Shown here piece by piece: positions 46,448-59,900 of a DNA stretch of 64,000 nt. The stretch is from Rhynochetos jubatus (taxonomy: Eukaryota; Chordata; Aves; Eurypygiformes; Rhynochetidae), in contig CM050650.1 in NCBI GenBank assembly GCA_027574665.1, positions 55,907,304 through 55,971,303 of the forward strand, in the 5' to 3' direction. Made by a program: the position numbers and the translations under genes. How positions within the stretch are numbered: position 1 is the stretch's first letter; every line of letters begins with the position of its first letter. A model generated the notes under the pieces. The model was not told the origin of the DNA, did no database searches, and saw only the letters and a program-made list of their open reading frames with translations.

Positions 46448-49400
46448 ACTTCCATATATTACTTAAGTGATGGAAAAACTGCTGTAGGTCAAGTTTAATC
46501 AGGTAAGTATGCCAAGCCTATGTCAGTTTTTTCATTCATGGAACAGTCTGAAGCTATGCGGAATTTACCTGCTATTTTTACACTACAAAACAAACATGTA
46601 GAATATCTGAAAGTAGCTGAATCTTCAATGAGGACAAGACCCTTGACAGAATTCGTTATCCAATTTGCTTCATTGCACACTAAGCATACTTGGAGTTCCT
46701 ACAAAAAGGTGTGATTAAACAGGTTCCTATTATCAGCAAGAGCTCAATTTTCCACATTTTGCAAATTTTACCTCTGAATAAATCCAGGGCAATTGAATAT
46801 TTTTCTTCTGTGATGCAGTTTTCCTCTCCTGTATTCCTTGTAGAATGAAGAACACTAATTGCAACCTTTTAGGCTTAGGCAAATAATATTGCATGTCGCT
46901 AAAAGCCTCCCACTGTCTGAAAAAGCTTAATCAATTAATATTTTTATGGTTGATTGTACTTCTATTTACACCCCACTTTAGGGACTTGGTATTAATTGTA
47001 TACATCATCATCATTATTATTATATTCAAAAGTTTAAAAATCAGTAATTTCACCACTGACTTTGCATGGAGTTTTTTGCAGAGACACCTATTTTTCATGA
47101 TCTACCTGCTGGGTAATAACCTTGTAGAACTGCAAGTGGGTATAATAAAGGAACTGTATCGATATAAATATTTGAAGAGTTCCTGACATTAATGCCCTGG
47201 ACACTTCAAATAAATTTCTGGTGCTGTTTTAAACTGATAACTGATTTCAGGAAATAGATTAAAAAAAAATCTTGTTGTCATCTGAAAAGTATTCATGCAA
47301 TCCAGACCAGAAGCACCACCGAGCAGTGGAGGCAGCCTTTCTTCCCCTAATGGCATATATTACATGTCATCATTAGGGGACGGATAGATAGATAAACTGC
47401 TCTGTTTTGGCAGTTCCAGGGTTCCTACAGCCTGGCTGGAAAAACGAAAGTCGTCAGTCCTGTGTTATGTTAGAAGTGCATAGTAGTTTAGAAACAGTGT
47501 TTGGACAGACAAACAGCAGAAGTATGGTCCTTCTGCTCTGTTTCAATCATATCAGTAATTTGAGACAATTATACCATGAGCTGTGTACCATCAATTGTGT
47601 TATCTGCTGCAGTGAAATCTGATTAAAATCTGCACTCAGATTACCAGTCTTTGCTGCAGATTTTCTGCTGTTTACTTAAATCCTGCTTTTTAAAAAATGT
47701 TTTATTTTTTAATTTAGGAATGGTTTGCAAATTTCATTCTAATAACAAACCACTTGAACTTCAAAAGCCTGCCTCCCTAATGGCTTGACTGAATCCTTTT
47801 TAAGTAAGTGTGAGTCTTTCTAATCCTTTCTTTTGGGATTGGATTGAATCATATGTTAGGGTATAAGTTTTATTGTCTTCTTGTTAATATGTTTGTTTTC
47901 TTTTAAGAAATGTATATGGTCAACATTAACTCTTATGAATTCAGCAGTAAAAAATAATTTTCATACATGTCATTCCATGTAGGATAAAGGGCAATGTTAT
48001 CCTCTCAACTTATTCCTGAAGATCAACCACTGTTCTCCTATGAAGACCTCGTCACTTGATGGAAGTGATTGCATTTTTTTCATTCCCTAACATTCAAAGA
48101 TGAAAAAGACTGTGTCCTTAATCAGCCTTTCCAATGCAAACATAATTGCTACCACCACTTTTATTTGTACAGGTAATCAAGCCCTAAGTGTGGCTATTCA
48201 TTGTATCTAAGAAGAATTCCTATCTTTTTCTTACAGGTGACCACAACATTGCTGTCCTCTACAGAATGATATATTGTTATCTTTTACATTTTATAGGACT
48301 ATTCTGCTAGGTGCTGACAGCCAGTGTACTAAGTGTCATCCAGATGTATATAGAATAAAAAGACACTCCTCAATCCCAGACAACACAAATTGATATGCTA
48401 GTCATCAAGGCTGGTAGTAAATTCAGTGCACCTAAAGAGGTGCCTACTGAGGATCTGGGGATACATTAAGATAGGCTATGCTTTAAGGTATACTTTCTTA
48501 TTGTTTTCTACAAAAATAAACTAAAGTGAACTGAAAATGCAGAAAAACATTATAATAACTGATTATAAAAAGTCAATACAAATTAGAATACTCATGCTGC
48601 CATGTAATTAAATCAAATACTGAGCCTACTAGCTTATTCCATCATATGAGCAGTGCCCACTATCTGCATTTATGTTAACATTTTGCTTTAGAACAGCAGT
48701 GCAATTCTGAAGCAAATCTTCTAGTCATCCTGACTTGATGGGCATCAGTAAAGTTCAAAGACTAGCTTTGGTGCACTCAAACAAAAAAATCTACATATGA
48801 AGATTCAAACCATCTACTCACCAAAGAGAAACTACATTCGAAGATTTATTCCAGCCCCATACCCATCCCTGATGAAAACACAAAAGCACTTGTGTCTTGT
48901 TAATAATGAACATTTGTTCTAAGAGATGAGGCCAAGTCTACTATGAAAGAACATCCCTTCTCAAACTCTCCATATGGGAGACATAAATTACAACTGGTCT
49001 GTTTCTGCTGTGCCAAATTCCTTGCTAAGGTAAGCCTAAGAAATATCTTTATTCTACAGTGACCTAGTTTCTGAATAGTGAAAGGTCTCCTAGAATTTGA
49101 TATTTCTTCCACAAGAAATACAGAACTGAACTGTAGAAAAATAAGTTTAATGAACTCAAAACAAACTTCCATTTATGCTTCCTCAAAATAAAGGCTGAGA
49201 ATTCACAGCTCTAACTGGTTTATATTGTACCCAAACTGCTTTTCTGCATCTCCCTTTTCAGTAAAATGTCATTAAGACCTACATTTTTAAATAATACGTG
49301 GAATCCTCCAAGATGAGATGAATGAAATGTAAAACCTGACTGAATTGCTCTTATTCAAGCTACAGAGAATCATTTCAGGTTCCTTGTCTCCAGCACGACT

Positions 49401-52400
49401 GCACATTCATGCAAAGTCTTTTTGACTACACTGAGAGTTAGAAAACCCTGCTGCAAAGCTACTGTCAGAAAAGGCATCCTGCATTCTCCACTCGTTTGTC
49501 AGCAGTGTAATGCATCTGAAGTATAGCCACCATCTAAGAAGACAACAAAAATAGATTAAAGAGTCCGAGTTTTATAAAATTTTACTGTGTCATCAGTACA
49601 TCATCACTGCAATAAATACTGGACAGAATGATCTTGCAATTATTACAGCCATATTTTTCGTGAACGTATACAGATGCGCCAGTTTGAAACCTGCTACCAC
49701 AGCTTTGACTCATGGCTATTATTATTGCTTTCCTTTCCTACTCTCTGGGAGACAATAACACAACAGAGTTTCTGCTGATCAATGTCTTATTTTTAAATAC
49801 AATGTAAGTTTTCTCCTGTATTAAAAGATGTACCAGTTTATGTTACTTGAAAAAATAACAGATATGTACACACAAAGCATGTATGGATACATGTATTTAA
49901 ATTTCAGACTAGCTTACATCAATTAATTTTAAATAAAGAACTGAGCTAATGGACCTTCATATCCATCATGTTGTTACTAGATTAAGAATACCCCTAAGAG
50001 CACTGTCTTGTTTGAAGTTGTGGCATAAAGTCAAACCTTTATTTCAATTGATTCAACTCTGAATAGAGATGAGGAGTTATGTTTTAATAACTTTTCTGTG
50101 TCTGGCACATTCTCCTGCTTCTTGCAGACCTAACACTAACTACATATACTGAAGAACTGCCAGATTTTGTATAGCAGTGTCAAATGGAAACTGCAAACAT
50201 GATTTCTAGCTCCTACCAGAAACCACCCAGCACCCAGCGTACACAGAGGGTAAAGAAGTAGATGTGCCAAGCTTTGAAGACCACAAAGCAATTTGCCTTG
50301 TCCTTGCACATGGTCACATTTTTGTTACTTGGTCCCGGGCTTATGTTCATTGAACTGGGGACTCAGACCAGACTTTCTCAAGGCACTTGCCCTTAGGTTG
50401 TCATGCTCTGTTGTTTTCCCCTTCCCTACACCAAATGCTAAAACTGGTTTTCTGACCAGAAGCGCAATTCTTTTCTATGAGTTCCTCTGTGAGTGCTGGG
50501 AATTGCTATGAAAGAAGCATTCAGAGTCTGCCTATTTGAAGAAGGAGAGAGATGCCTGTTCTCTATTTCTCCAGAAGTATTTGGAAAAATTCAATGACAG
50601 CTGTTGGTTTTTTTCTGCCTTTCGGAGATATTGCTTGTAAGAAAAGAATGATTTAGCTTATTTTAGGTATTTATCCAGAAGTTCAGAGTTTGAGAAAACC
50701 ACCTTTGAGTTCAAAACTCAAGTCACTTGTTATCTAATTTACTGTGAGCCAATTGGTTGCAGTTAAAATATGTTTTCCATTACTTCTACATCCAATACCA
50801 TTTCCAGAGTTACTTGCTAATTTAATTGACAACAGTGTGATGACTACAATAATCACCACATTTCACTCACCACGTTTCAACCGTTCGATTTTTATCTCAT
50901 GGTTTCCTTTCCTTTTGCCCCTTGGGCTTATCTATTTTTTGACATAGGGACATCTGTAGACTTAAAATTTTCTTGAAGAGTCAATCTTCAATATTCATCA
51001 AGGTTCAACAATATGTCATATCTTTCCATCCACCAGCATCGTTCCTTGTTCTGGCTGCTGAAAATAAAATCTTTAATGATCCAGTTCTTACTGGCTCACA
51101 ATATGTAGTCAGTCAAGTCAGTCACTTCGGTGAAGCAATGGCCTTTTCACCAAGCTTAAAGTACCTTGGCACAGACACCTTTTAGTGTATATACTGTAAG
51201 ACACCATGAAAAAATAATCAGGTATACACTCGACAGGTAGAGTTGTTAGCTGTCTAAAACATAATAGGTAAGTTCAAAATGCATGGGGTATAATTTTTAA
51301 GGGAGATCAGAACCTTAAAGAGTTAAGCTATATGTTGGCTTATCTTTGGTTTTTAATGTTGTCATTAAGTAAGATCAAGAAAAAAATGAGGGTAGCATTG
51401 AAAGAAGCAGTCACAGGATCTAAGTTGTGCCCATTATTTGTTAGTTAACTCTTCTGTTTTCAATTCCAGTCAAGAAGACTGACAAAGAAAATGTTACCTG
51501 GGCTTTTTGTGACTGAAATCAATGGGATCAATTAACAAGTCAGGCTGCAAGTGGAAAGAAGAAATTACTGTTTAAACTCCAATAGATAATTCTTTTCCTA
51601 TTTTGTACAGGCTTGGGATACAATTTGGTTATTATTCCCCTCCATGTTTCTATGAGGTTTTGGAGCAAACTCTCCTATGTCTGGTATAGTAATATATATT
51701 TGGCTTAGCTTTCTTTTTCCATGTAAAACATCAGATTACCAGGAAAGTATAAGATCACTGCAATATTTCAGACAAGGATGTCAGTTATGTGCATTGCTTC
51801 CATCTTCCTCACTATCTGGTATTGAAAATGAGTCTGTATCATAGCAGGTTTCATTTCAGATAATAAGGGAAGTTAATAATTAGCTGGTGCTCCTGGATTC
51901 ACTGAATCCAACCTTTGTTAAGCAGCAGTTTCCTGTATATTAATAGATTTGAAATTATTCAGGAAATTGCTTGAAAATGACAGTCACTGAACATTATTTT
52001 AATGTCAAACGACTTGAACAATTCTGTTGGAGTCATCCAGAATGCAGGGGTCAATGCTGCACTGCAGCATGGCAGCCAACGTGCCTCGGGAGCTGAGGAC
52101 AGTCAATTCCAGACTGAAATAACTTAGAACTGGCAAAGACAAAATGGACCACAGCCAGAAAATCTTCTTTAGAAAAGGTATAATAATGTCTTGTTGGCAT
52201 GTCTTAGATGTTCTTTCAAGTTCCATCCAGGTTCAACTGTGGTAGAGGAGTGATCTGACTGCTGTGTTTAAGGTCATACTTAAATCAGCTGCTGGAAAGG
52301 ATTCATCTCCTTCATACACAGCCAGGATTTTCTGTTTGCGTATTCATGATTCATCTTCATATCCTACCATAAGGGGACAAAAAAAAAAAAAAAGATGGTT

Positions 52401-54242
52401 AGATGTTTAGCCATCAAAATAAACTATTGAGATACTAATAATATCAACAGTTTTCAGCACAATGCCTATTCCCACAGACCTATACAAAATACAGCTTACA
52501 TTTGAAATTTACTGATGTGTAGTAGCTGAGGAACAAGTTAGTCAACTTCAATATTAGTTTTAATTCTGCTATATGAATTAACCACTAATTAACACTGAAG
52601 AAGTAGGAAATGTAACAGCCTAATTTACCAACATGTGGATTTCATCTTCTGAAAAACCTAATCCACTGTGACTGTTTTGCAATGAAAAATAACATTAATA
52701 GGAACTCAAATGATGAATTCATAGGTGTACCCAACAGTCCAAGTTGGGTATTTGAAATCACTTTTCCTAAACTGGAAGAGGAATTGCAGGTTTGTATGGA
52801 ATAAGAAGCATATGCTTGCTGAGTCATATCTGACATGGTAAAAACTATTGTTGTCTGATTCGTATGTACTTATTAAAAGGTGTCTTTCAAATCTTTTTAT
52901 TTTACATAGATGATATCAGGGAAAGCTTCTTTTATACAACATATTTTTCTGAGATACCTGGCCATAGAATTCGGGATGTGTCCGTAGTTCAACCTACATA
53001 ATTTAAATGTAATAGCCACATTGCTGTTATCTTGAAAATTTTTCTCACTTCAGCAGATCACTTGCAACACTACAGTTGCAGCTGGGTGATCATTTCAAAG
53101 ATGTTAACATCAGCCTGAAACATAAGCATACAGAATCCCTTAGGCTTGTGTGACACATAGTAATTTACTTGTGGAACTGAGCAATCTTCCTAAACCTGAG
53201 ACATAGGTCCTAAATCCTGGAAATGCAGAGGAAATTATGTAATTTTTGTCCAGACTCATTGCTTTGTTCACAAGTAGAAGAGTTTCGTTCCTCTAATGTC
53301 TTTTATCATCCTTAAGCTTTCCTTCAGAACAGGAAGTGAGAATGCAGTTGCCCCTTCTAAAAAACATTAAAACACTATTTAGCTTTGTCTAAAATTCTGC
53401 CTAGCTTTGGAGACTCATTTTCAATGGTCTGTAATTAAATAAAATGGTTTTTGCTGCACTGTATTATAACTATGTGATACCATGGCACATTTGCATACCA
53501 TTGTTTAACATATTATTTATAACGTACCCTGGTAATCAATTTGAATTCTGCATTTTCCTTTGCTCTCCTCCCAGTTGTTTTGCGTGTTTAAAAATAAGCT
53601 GCGTGTATGCATCTCAAAACAGCTGCTGAACTTATGAAGACCAGGGCAACTACAATTGTAGCATCTTTTAATTCCAAGCAGATACTGTACTCAGAGTAGA
53701 AGGAAAACAGATTTAGTTACTCAAACATGTGCAAAAGTTCTATTATACACAGCATCTGTACCAGTATAAAAGAATACACTTGCTTAGATTTGCAGTTGGT
53801 GAAAACTAGCATAACAACTGATGAGAATTCATGTCTTGAACAATTTCTTTGTAGCATGACTTTGGCCATTCAGTTTGCTTGATTTCTTAAGCAACAGGTT
53901 TAAACAGTACTTTTTTTGTATCAACTGCTTCCCACAGGCGTGGGTGATCCCAACAGGACTGAAACAACATGTCTAAAAGCCAAAAGGATCCTGGACAGGA
54001 AGACCTGTAACAGTGACTCATCATAGGATCCCTAGGGCAAGCTACTTGTGTTTGAACTTCCCAGGTGGAAGACTCAGGAGAACAACAAATGGGAGGACCT
54101 CATTTAAATTCTGATTCTGAACTGAATATTCAGCCTGTGTATCACAAACACAGATCTCTGCAATTTTATTTTTCCCTTCAAATACAATAACAAGCAATCT
54201 GTTTAAGTTGTTTGATTTGTGAATAGACTTTATTGTAAATTT
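46448..54242. other. intergenic, no gene recognised
   Basis: About 7.8 kb of AT-rich sequence with no transposon or coding exon recognised, apart from an A15 run near 52380-52394. Short open frames occur in both strands without family resemblance. Confidence 0.5.
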
Positions 54243-54819
54243 GCCATGACCAACAGCATCCTGGCCTCCATCAGGAATAGTGTGGACAGCAGGACAAGGG
54301 ACGTGATCATCCCCCTGTACTCGGCACTGGTGAGGCTGCACCTCGAATCCTGTGTTCAGCTTTGGGCCCCTCACTGCAAGAAAGACACTGAGGTGCTGGA
54401 GCGTGTCCAGAGAAGGGCAACCGAGCTGGTGAAGGGTCTGGAGAACAAGTTCTGTGAGGAGAGGCTGAGGGTACTGGGGTGTTTAGCCTGGAGGAGGCTC
54501 AGGGAAGACCTTATCACTCTCTACAACTACCTGAAAGGAGGTTGTAGCAAGGTGGGTGTTGGTCTCTTCTCCCAAGTGACAACTGACAGGGCAAGAGGAA
54601 ATGGCCTCAAATTGCACAAAGACTTTCTTCACCAAAAGGGATGTCAAGCATTGCAAAGGGCTGCCCAGACAAGTGGTTGCGTCACCATCCCTGGAGGCGT
54701 GGAAGAGGTGCTCAGGGACATGATGATGTGGTGGTATTAGTGGTATTAGATTAAAGGTTGGACTTGATGGTCTCGAAGGTCTTTTCCAACCTAAAGATTC
54801 TATGGTCCTATGATTCTTT
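54243..54819 (+). pseudogene. CR1 LINE, ORF2 C-terminal end and 3' terminus
   Basis: 5'-truncated CR1. The frame 54219-54740 reads [20 protein letters not shown], then [20 protein letters not shown], then [19 protein letters not shown], the typical end of the CR1 reverse transcriptase ORF2. It then has a gap of about 40 bp relative to intact copies where the GRFRLDIRK part would be, between AAATTGCAC and AAAGACTTTCTTCACC. The 3' end GGTTGGACTTGATGGTCTCGAAGG..CTATGATTC is intact. The 173-codon frame is open by chance of low divergence but lacks the catalytic RT domain. Confidence 0.92.
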
Positions 54820-56666
54820 CTTCTACCCCCACCACCTATTTGAGTCAGAGGGATTTGGAAGAAAACTGTCTATACATGGCAGTCACAGAAAAAATACCAC
54901 TGCTTCAGTTTCTTAGGAGCTGTAATGTTCCTTTAAGTCACTGAAGCATTCACAAGGCAGAATTTACATGACAAACAGGATTTGATCTTTCAAAGTCAAG
55001 ATAAAAATATACATTATATAAAAATAGTACCATAAAGTAGGTCTTGTATAAAAGACTGTAATTACTGGCCTAGGACAATATACTTGAAGAGGCAACGTAG
55101 GCTAGGCTAAGATTATTACAAGTTGATGTTGGCAGTTCATGGTCAGAACTCACGTCCGTGCCACATTTCAGATATGTAAACCTTTTACCTTTTGTATCAA
55201 TGGGAAATATCGACCAAAGCAGAAAGCAATAAAAAAAATTATGTGATAGTCCTCTAAATATACTATATTCTATATCTTATATATACTATATTCTTATATC
55301 TTAAATAGTATTTGAGGTAGATATGATTTCTGTATGATTTTATTTAACATTTATGCTCTAACACTGCCTAGGAGGCCTAATCCAGATTGGAGACTGATGT
55401 AAAGCACTGACACTAAAACATCTGCTGCCAAAAGAAAAAAAAAAAAGGTGAAAAAACTCAGTGCTAAATATGTCTATTTTTTAAGGTAAAGGAAATGCAA
55501 CAAAATACACAATTAAGTAAGCAGTCTTCTCCAAAATGTTGAATGTTCACTACATTTTACTGAAGTGGCATCAGATCAGGATTTTCCTCTGGTTATTCTC
55601 AGAAAATACATCATCCCTCCTGTTCACTGCTCGTGCTCTCACAAAATGGCAGGTCCCTCTCCCAAAACTGCATGTCCAGTAAAGCACACTGACACTGTAA
55701 AGAAATGAATCCCAGTACCTTCATATTACAGGGATTCCAGAGGAGCTTTGGACAGAGCTCCTTCACTAGGAGATTGCACTGAGGACCTGAGAGCTCCTGA
55801 CTCTCTTTCCCTAACAGAACTTCATCCCTGTGTCAGTTATTATCTTTACTCATATATTTCTTATATTTTTCTCCTTATCATGGTCTTTAGTTTTCAGGTC
55901 TTTCTATTGACGTCTTGCACTAACATCCAGAAGACCAATGAAGTACAATTAATGTATAAAAGTCCCGCAACACAAATCTGTACCAGAACTTGCTTTCACT
56001 CCAGGTTTTCTTCCATTTAAAATTCCCTTGACACCTAACAGGAAACTCCAAGAGGTGCCCTGATACTGTGGCAACAAAATTTTATAGAAACATGAAAATC
56101 ACCACAGTTATGGTTCAAAGTACCTGATTTCTGCTTGCTTTGTTACTGGTCAAATCAATCACAATGTATAAGAAACACCATCTATACTCTTAGTTTTCAC
56201 CATGTAACTGTGTAACTTCACATAGTTGAATGCTATATAGTAATGTGTCTATGCTCAGCTTGCTGTTCAAACATTCTTTTAAACATCTGTTTCTCCATGC
56301 AGAAGGAAAAATGATTTTAGGCTTCTAGCAAATAGGTATAGCATGTTAGGTATAATTAGCCAAGATACACAGTCTGAGCTTGATAGACCTTAACAATAGC
56401 CATATGAAAGACAAAGCTATCTTTCTTTGTTGGACTCAACGGACTACATTATTTATATATTCAAGTGCTTACAGATGTTCTTACTGAGCAGTGCTACTGG
56501 CACCAGTTGATAGAGGCAAAGGCCTTGAAAAGCAAGTTGACAACTTACATTATGTAGTTCACTGCATTATCTTTTTTCCCATCAAAAATTATGTTTTCTA
56601 CAATAAAAGAATCAATTGGCAACATTTGGATAACCAAACGCATATGACTGTAGCATCTTAGTATTA
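54820..56666. other. intergenic, no gene recognised
   Basis: Contains a short imperfect AT-rich tandem at 55258-55302 (ATATACTATATTCTATATCT twice) and an A12 run at 55435-55446. Nothing else was recognised. Confidence 0.5.
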
Positions 56667-56988
56667 GGGGGCCTACAAGGAAGCTGGGGGGGGCTTTTTA
56701 CAAGGGCCTGTAGGGACAGGACAAGGGGTAACGGGTTTAAACTGAAAGTGGGGAGATTTAGATTGGATATCAGGAAAAAGTTCTTCCCGGAGAGGGTGGT
56801 GAGGCACTGGAGCAGGTTGCCCAGAGAAGCTGTGGATGCCCCATCCCTGGAAGTGTTCAAGGCCAGGCTGGATGGGGCTGTGAGCAACCTGATCTAGTGG
56901 AGGGTGTCCCTGCCCATGGCAGGGGGGTTGGAACTAGATGGTCTTTAAGGGCCCTTCCAACCCAAACCAGTCTGTGATTCTATGATCT
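56667..56988 (+). mobile_element. CR1 LINE 3' end
   Basis: Reads GGACAAGGGGTAACGGGTTT, AACTGAAAGTGGGGAGATTT, AGATTGGATATCAGGAAAAA, then CCCTGCCCATGGCAGGGGGG and TTGGAACTAGATGGTCTTTA, ending CTGTGATTCTATGATC. It covers the last codons of ORF2 plus the 3'UTR of a 5'-truncated, low-divergence CR1. It is the same subfamily as 28187-28430 in the opposite orientation. A minus-strand open frame at 56612-56887 is its antisense shadow. Confidence 0.95.
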
Positions 56989-59900
56989 GTACAAACAATA
57001 CTCATTTTGGTCCTTTTATATGAATGAAAGATGAAAAAATCCCCATAATTCTAAACTCTAGAAAATGTACTCTGTGTGTCTTGCTGAAAGTGAGCTGAGA
57101 GGAAAGAGTTTGTTAAGCCACAAGACAGTCACCTGTCAGATCCTCCAGTAGGTACAGGTTGTGTCAATTTTGCTAAATAAAATAGAGCAGATGAAAGCAT
57201 TTAAGCTTTACATCTCTGATTGTTCATGTGGTTTACATCTTAAATTATTCTGTAGAAAGTTTCTCTTCAGGATGGGCTTATGTGACAAAGAGTTGAAACA
57301 CTGTCAGTCTGTCTGCATGGTAAGGAAGGGCTAGACATGCTCTGAAGTCTGTACTCTTGATCTGAAAACCTTGTGTAAACTTCTCAAATTTGCCAGGGCA
57401 GCCTCCTAAATGTTAGACCCAAGAAAAACCTCATGAGCTTGCTGGTGTTCTCTGTGGAGTGTCTAAACAAAATGTTACAACCTCATGGGCCTTTGTGAGC
57501 ATGCAACCTCATAAAGGTACATACAGTACTGTATGCCAGCCATTTAAAAATAGTGGTTAACCTGGTTAGCATTTTGGGATTGCCAGGAAAAATCGATAAA
57601 ACTATTTATAAGTAAAGATAATGTATTTCAGAACATTTATTTCTGTATATATATTTACTTTTTCATTGTTTTACCAACTTGACCTCAGTATAAATATGAA
57701 TGAATATATAGATTCTGATTAGTAATCTCAGCTACTGTTAAGAACCCTGAAAACCAAGTTATATATTCCCCAGTGCCTGCATTCACGTATTAATCTAAAA
57801 AAACGTTATCATTGCCAGGCATTCAAAGAACATTAAGTATTTAAACATTGCTATATGTGAATTAATTGTAATGACATGCTGTGTTACAAAAAGAGCATCT
57901 GGACTGAAGAAAAATTATGTTTAAATTACTTTGGGTTTTGATATTTCAAACATTTGATATCAGTATTGCTTTCCTATGGCATTTATCTGCAATGTGACTT
58001 TCATGCATGAGAATGAGATTGTAGGAGAATTTTGTCATTCCATTTCTAGTTCACTTTCTATTCCAGTCCCAAACATTGTCTGAATACTTTACAGATTGGA
58101 GAAAAAGCAGAACTCATCACAGCATCTCCTAAACTGTTATCTTGTCTTTCCTTCACTGTAACAGTAAAAGATTTTGAACTTTGAGGATTTGAATGAGCAT
58201 CAGATTGAGACACAGTTCAGAGGCAGCCTTGCAGTTGTCTTTGTGGAAGTAAATTTCATCACGGAGCACGTACTTGACTGTGCCGGCTGCTGCAGACGTG
58301 GGTCTCGGGATATCCTCAAACTGCGATCCAGGCAGTCATTAGCATGTTTCAGATGGGATAATCAGTGTTTATGCTTCAGTCTAGGAATAACCAAAGTGTG
58401 CTTGCCAGCCCCATCTTTTAAAGTGCTTTGCTGTAGTCAAGACTGAGAAGGCTTCATGAGCTGGAAGACGGAGCAGCTTCCTTGAGAGGTTAAAGATCAG
58501 AAAAAGAATACGTGTCACACTCCTGTTCCTCCCAGAAACTTAGAGAGCAAACTCCAAGACTTTTACCTTAGCCTAAGAAAGGGAAGACAGACCACTTTTC
58601 CACATGGCTACCCAAGCTGAGATCTCTTTTCCAGTATGTAAAGTCACAGAGGGAACGAGTGGGCTCTTTATTTGTTCTTTTGTACTGAGCTTTTCATGAT
58701 AGAATCCTATCTTCAAAGAGCTGATAAGAAAATGTACAGATATAATAAAACCAATTAAAAAGAAAAATGCATGTATAGATTTAGAATACATTATTGTTCT
58801 CAAGTCAGCAAATTTTCATGCAGAAAATATTATCAGTTTTGAAGAAAAAGATTAAATGGAGAGGATCACAAATTGATTTTAAATGGTTCCAAGAACAAAA
58901 GGTACTTGGTGGCGGGATGGATTTTTTATTTTAAAGCTTACTGTGAATCAGGCAAGATCTAAAAATAAGAAATATCTCGCTGAATGCAAAACACATACTG
59001 TGTTCATGAAATGAATCTCAAAATGAAATACAATAAAATTATCAGCTAGTAATGAAATAAAGAAAAGAAATATAGACCTGTGCCTGCTGTTCAGAATGCG
59101 AGAAATTGAATCATGACTGGGTTAAGTGAAACAAATACATCAAATTCCTCCAGAGGACCCTGTGTATAAACAGTTAAAGGAATGGCAAGTGGAGTGTTCT
59201 ACAGTGCATTTTCCTAGATGAAAGTAACATAGCATATATTTACTGTGATGATATAATACTAAGTGCAATTTGTGAACTAGTTCGGTTTTTCTGATTTTGG
59301 ATACAGATAGCATACATTTTTGGTTTGCAAGTGAAAGATTAATAAAAAGAAGCAGCATTTAACAATTAAAGGTCTTCAAGGGGTTAAAAATTCCTTTGAA
59401 CAGTCCCATTAACAACACTGAGAATTTACCTTTGTTATGAAAGGATTTGGTCTAGACCATAAGAATGATAATAATGCATTACTATCAATGCATTGGCAAA
59501 TTTAAAAAAGCCCCCTTTAGGAACCAAGGTACACCTGGGGAAGGAGAGTATTGGTACCTGAGAAAATCCACGACTGGAATTCAGCCACTCCTTTTGTGAA
59601 GGATCATGTAAGAAGTGCCACAGTTGCAGTTATGTGGGTTTTTTACACCTTTTGTTTATCTCAAGAGCACTCATTGAGAGGTGCAGCTTCAGCATCTGTT
59701 GTAGGTGACATAACCTGATCACCGCAGGAGAGGAGCTGCATGTATCCTCCTCTGCTTCCTACCTCTTATTCCAGCACCGTAATGCACCAAAGAAATGTGG
59801 CAATGACAGATACAGCTAATAAACCCAAGAACATTTGATTTCAGAGGCCCAAAGCAGTTTCTGTAAAGCAAAAATGTTATTATGTCACTCTATGTCTGCA

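Noticed and set aside
56612-56887. 91-codon minus-strand open frame
   Set aside because: Antisense of a CR1 3' end.
58174-58446. 90-codon frame in a GC-richer patch
   Set aside because: No family resemblance and no splice sites or promoter. Kept only as a note in the intergenic entry.
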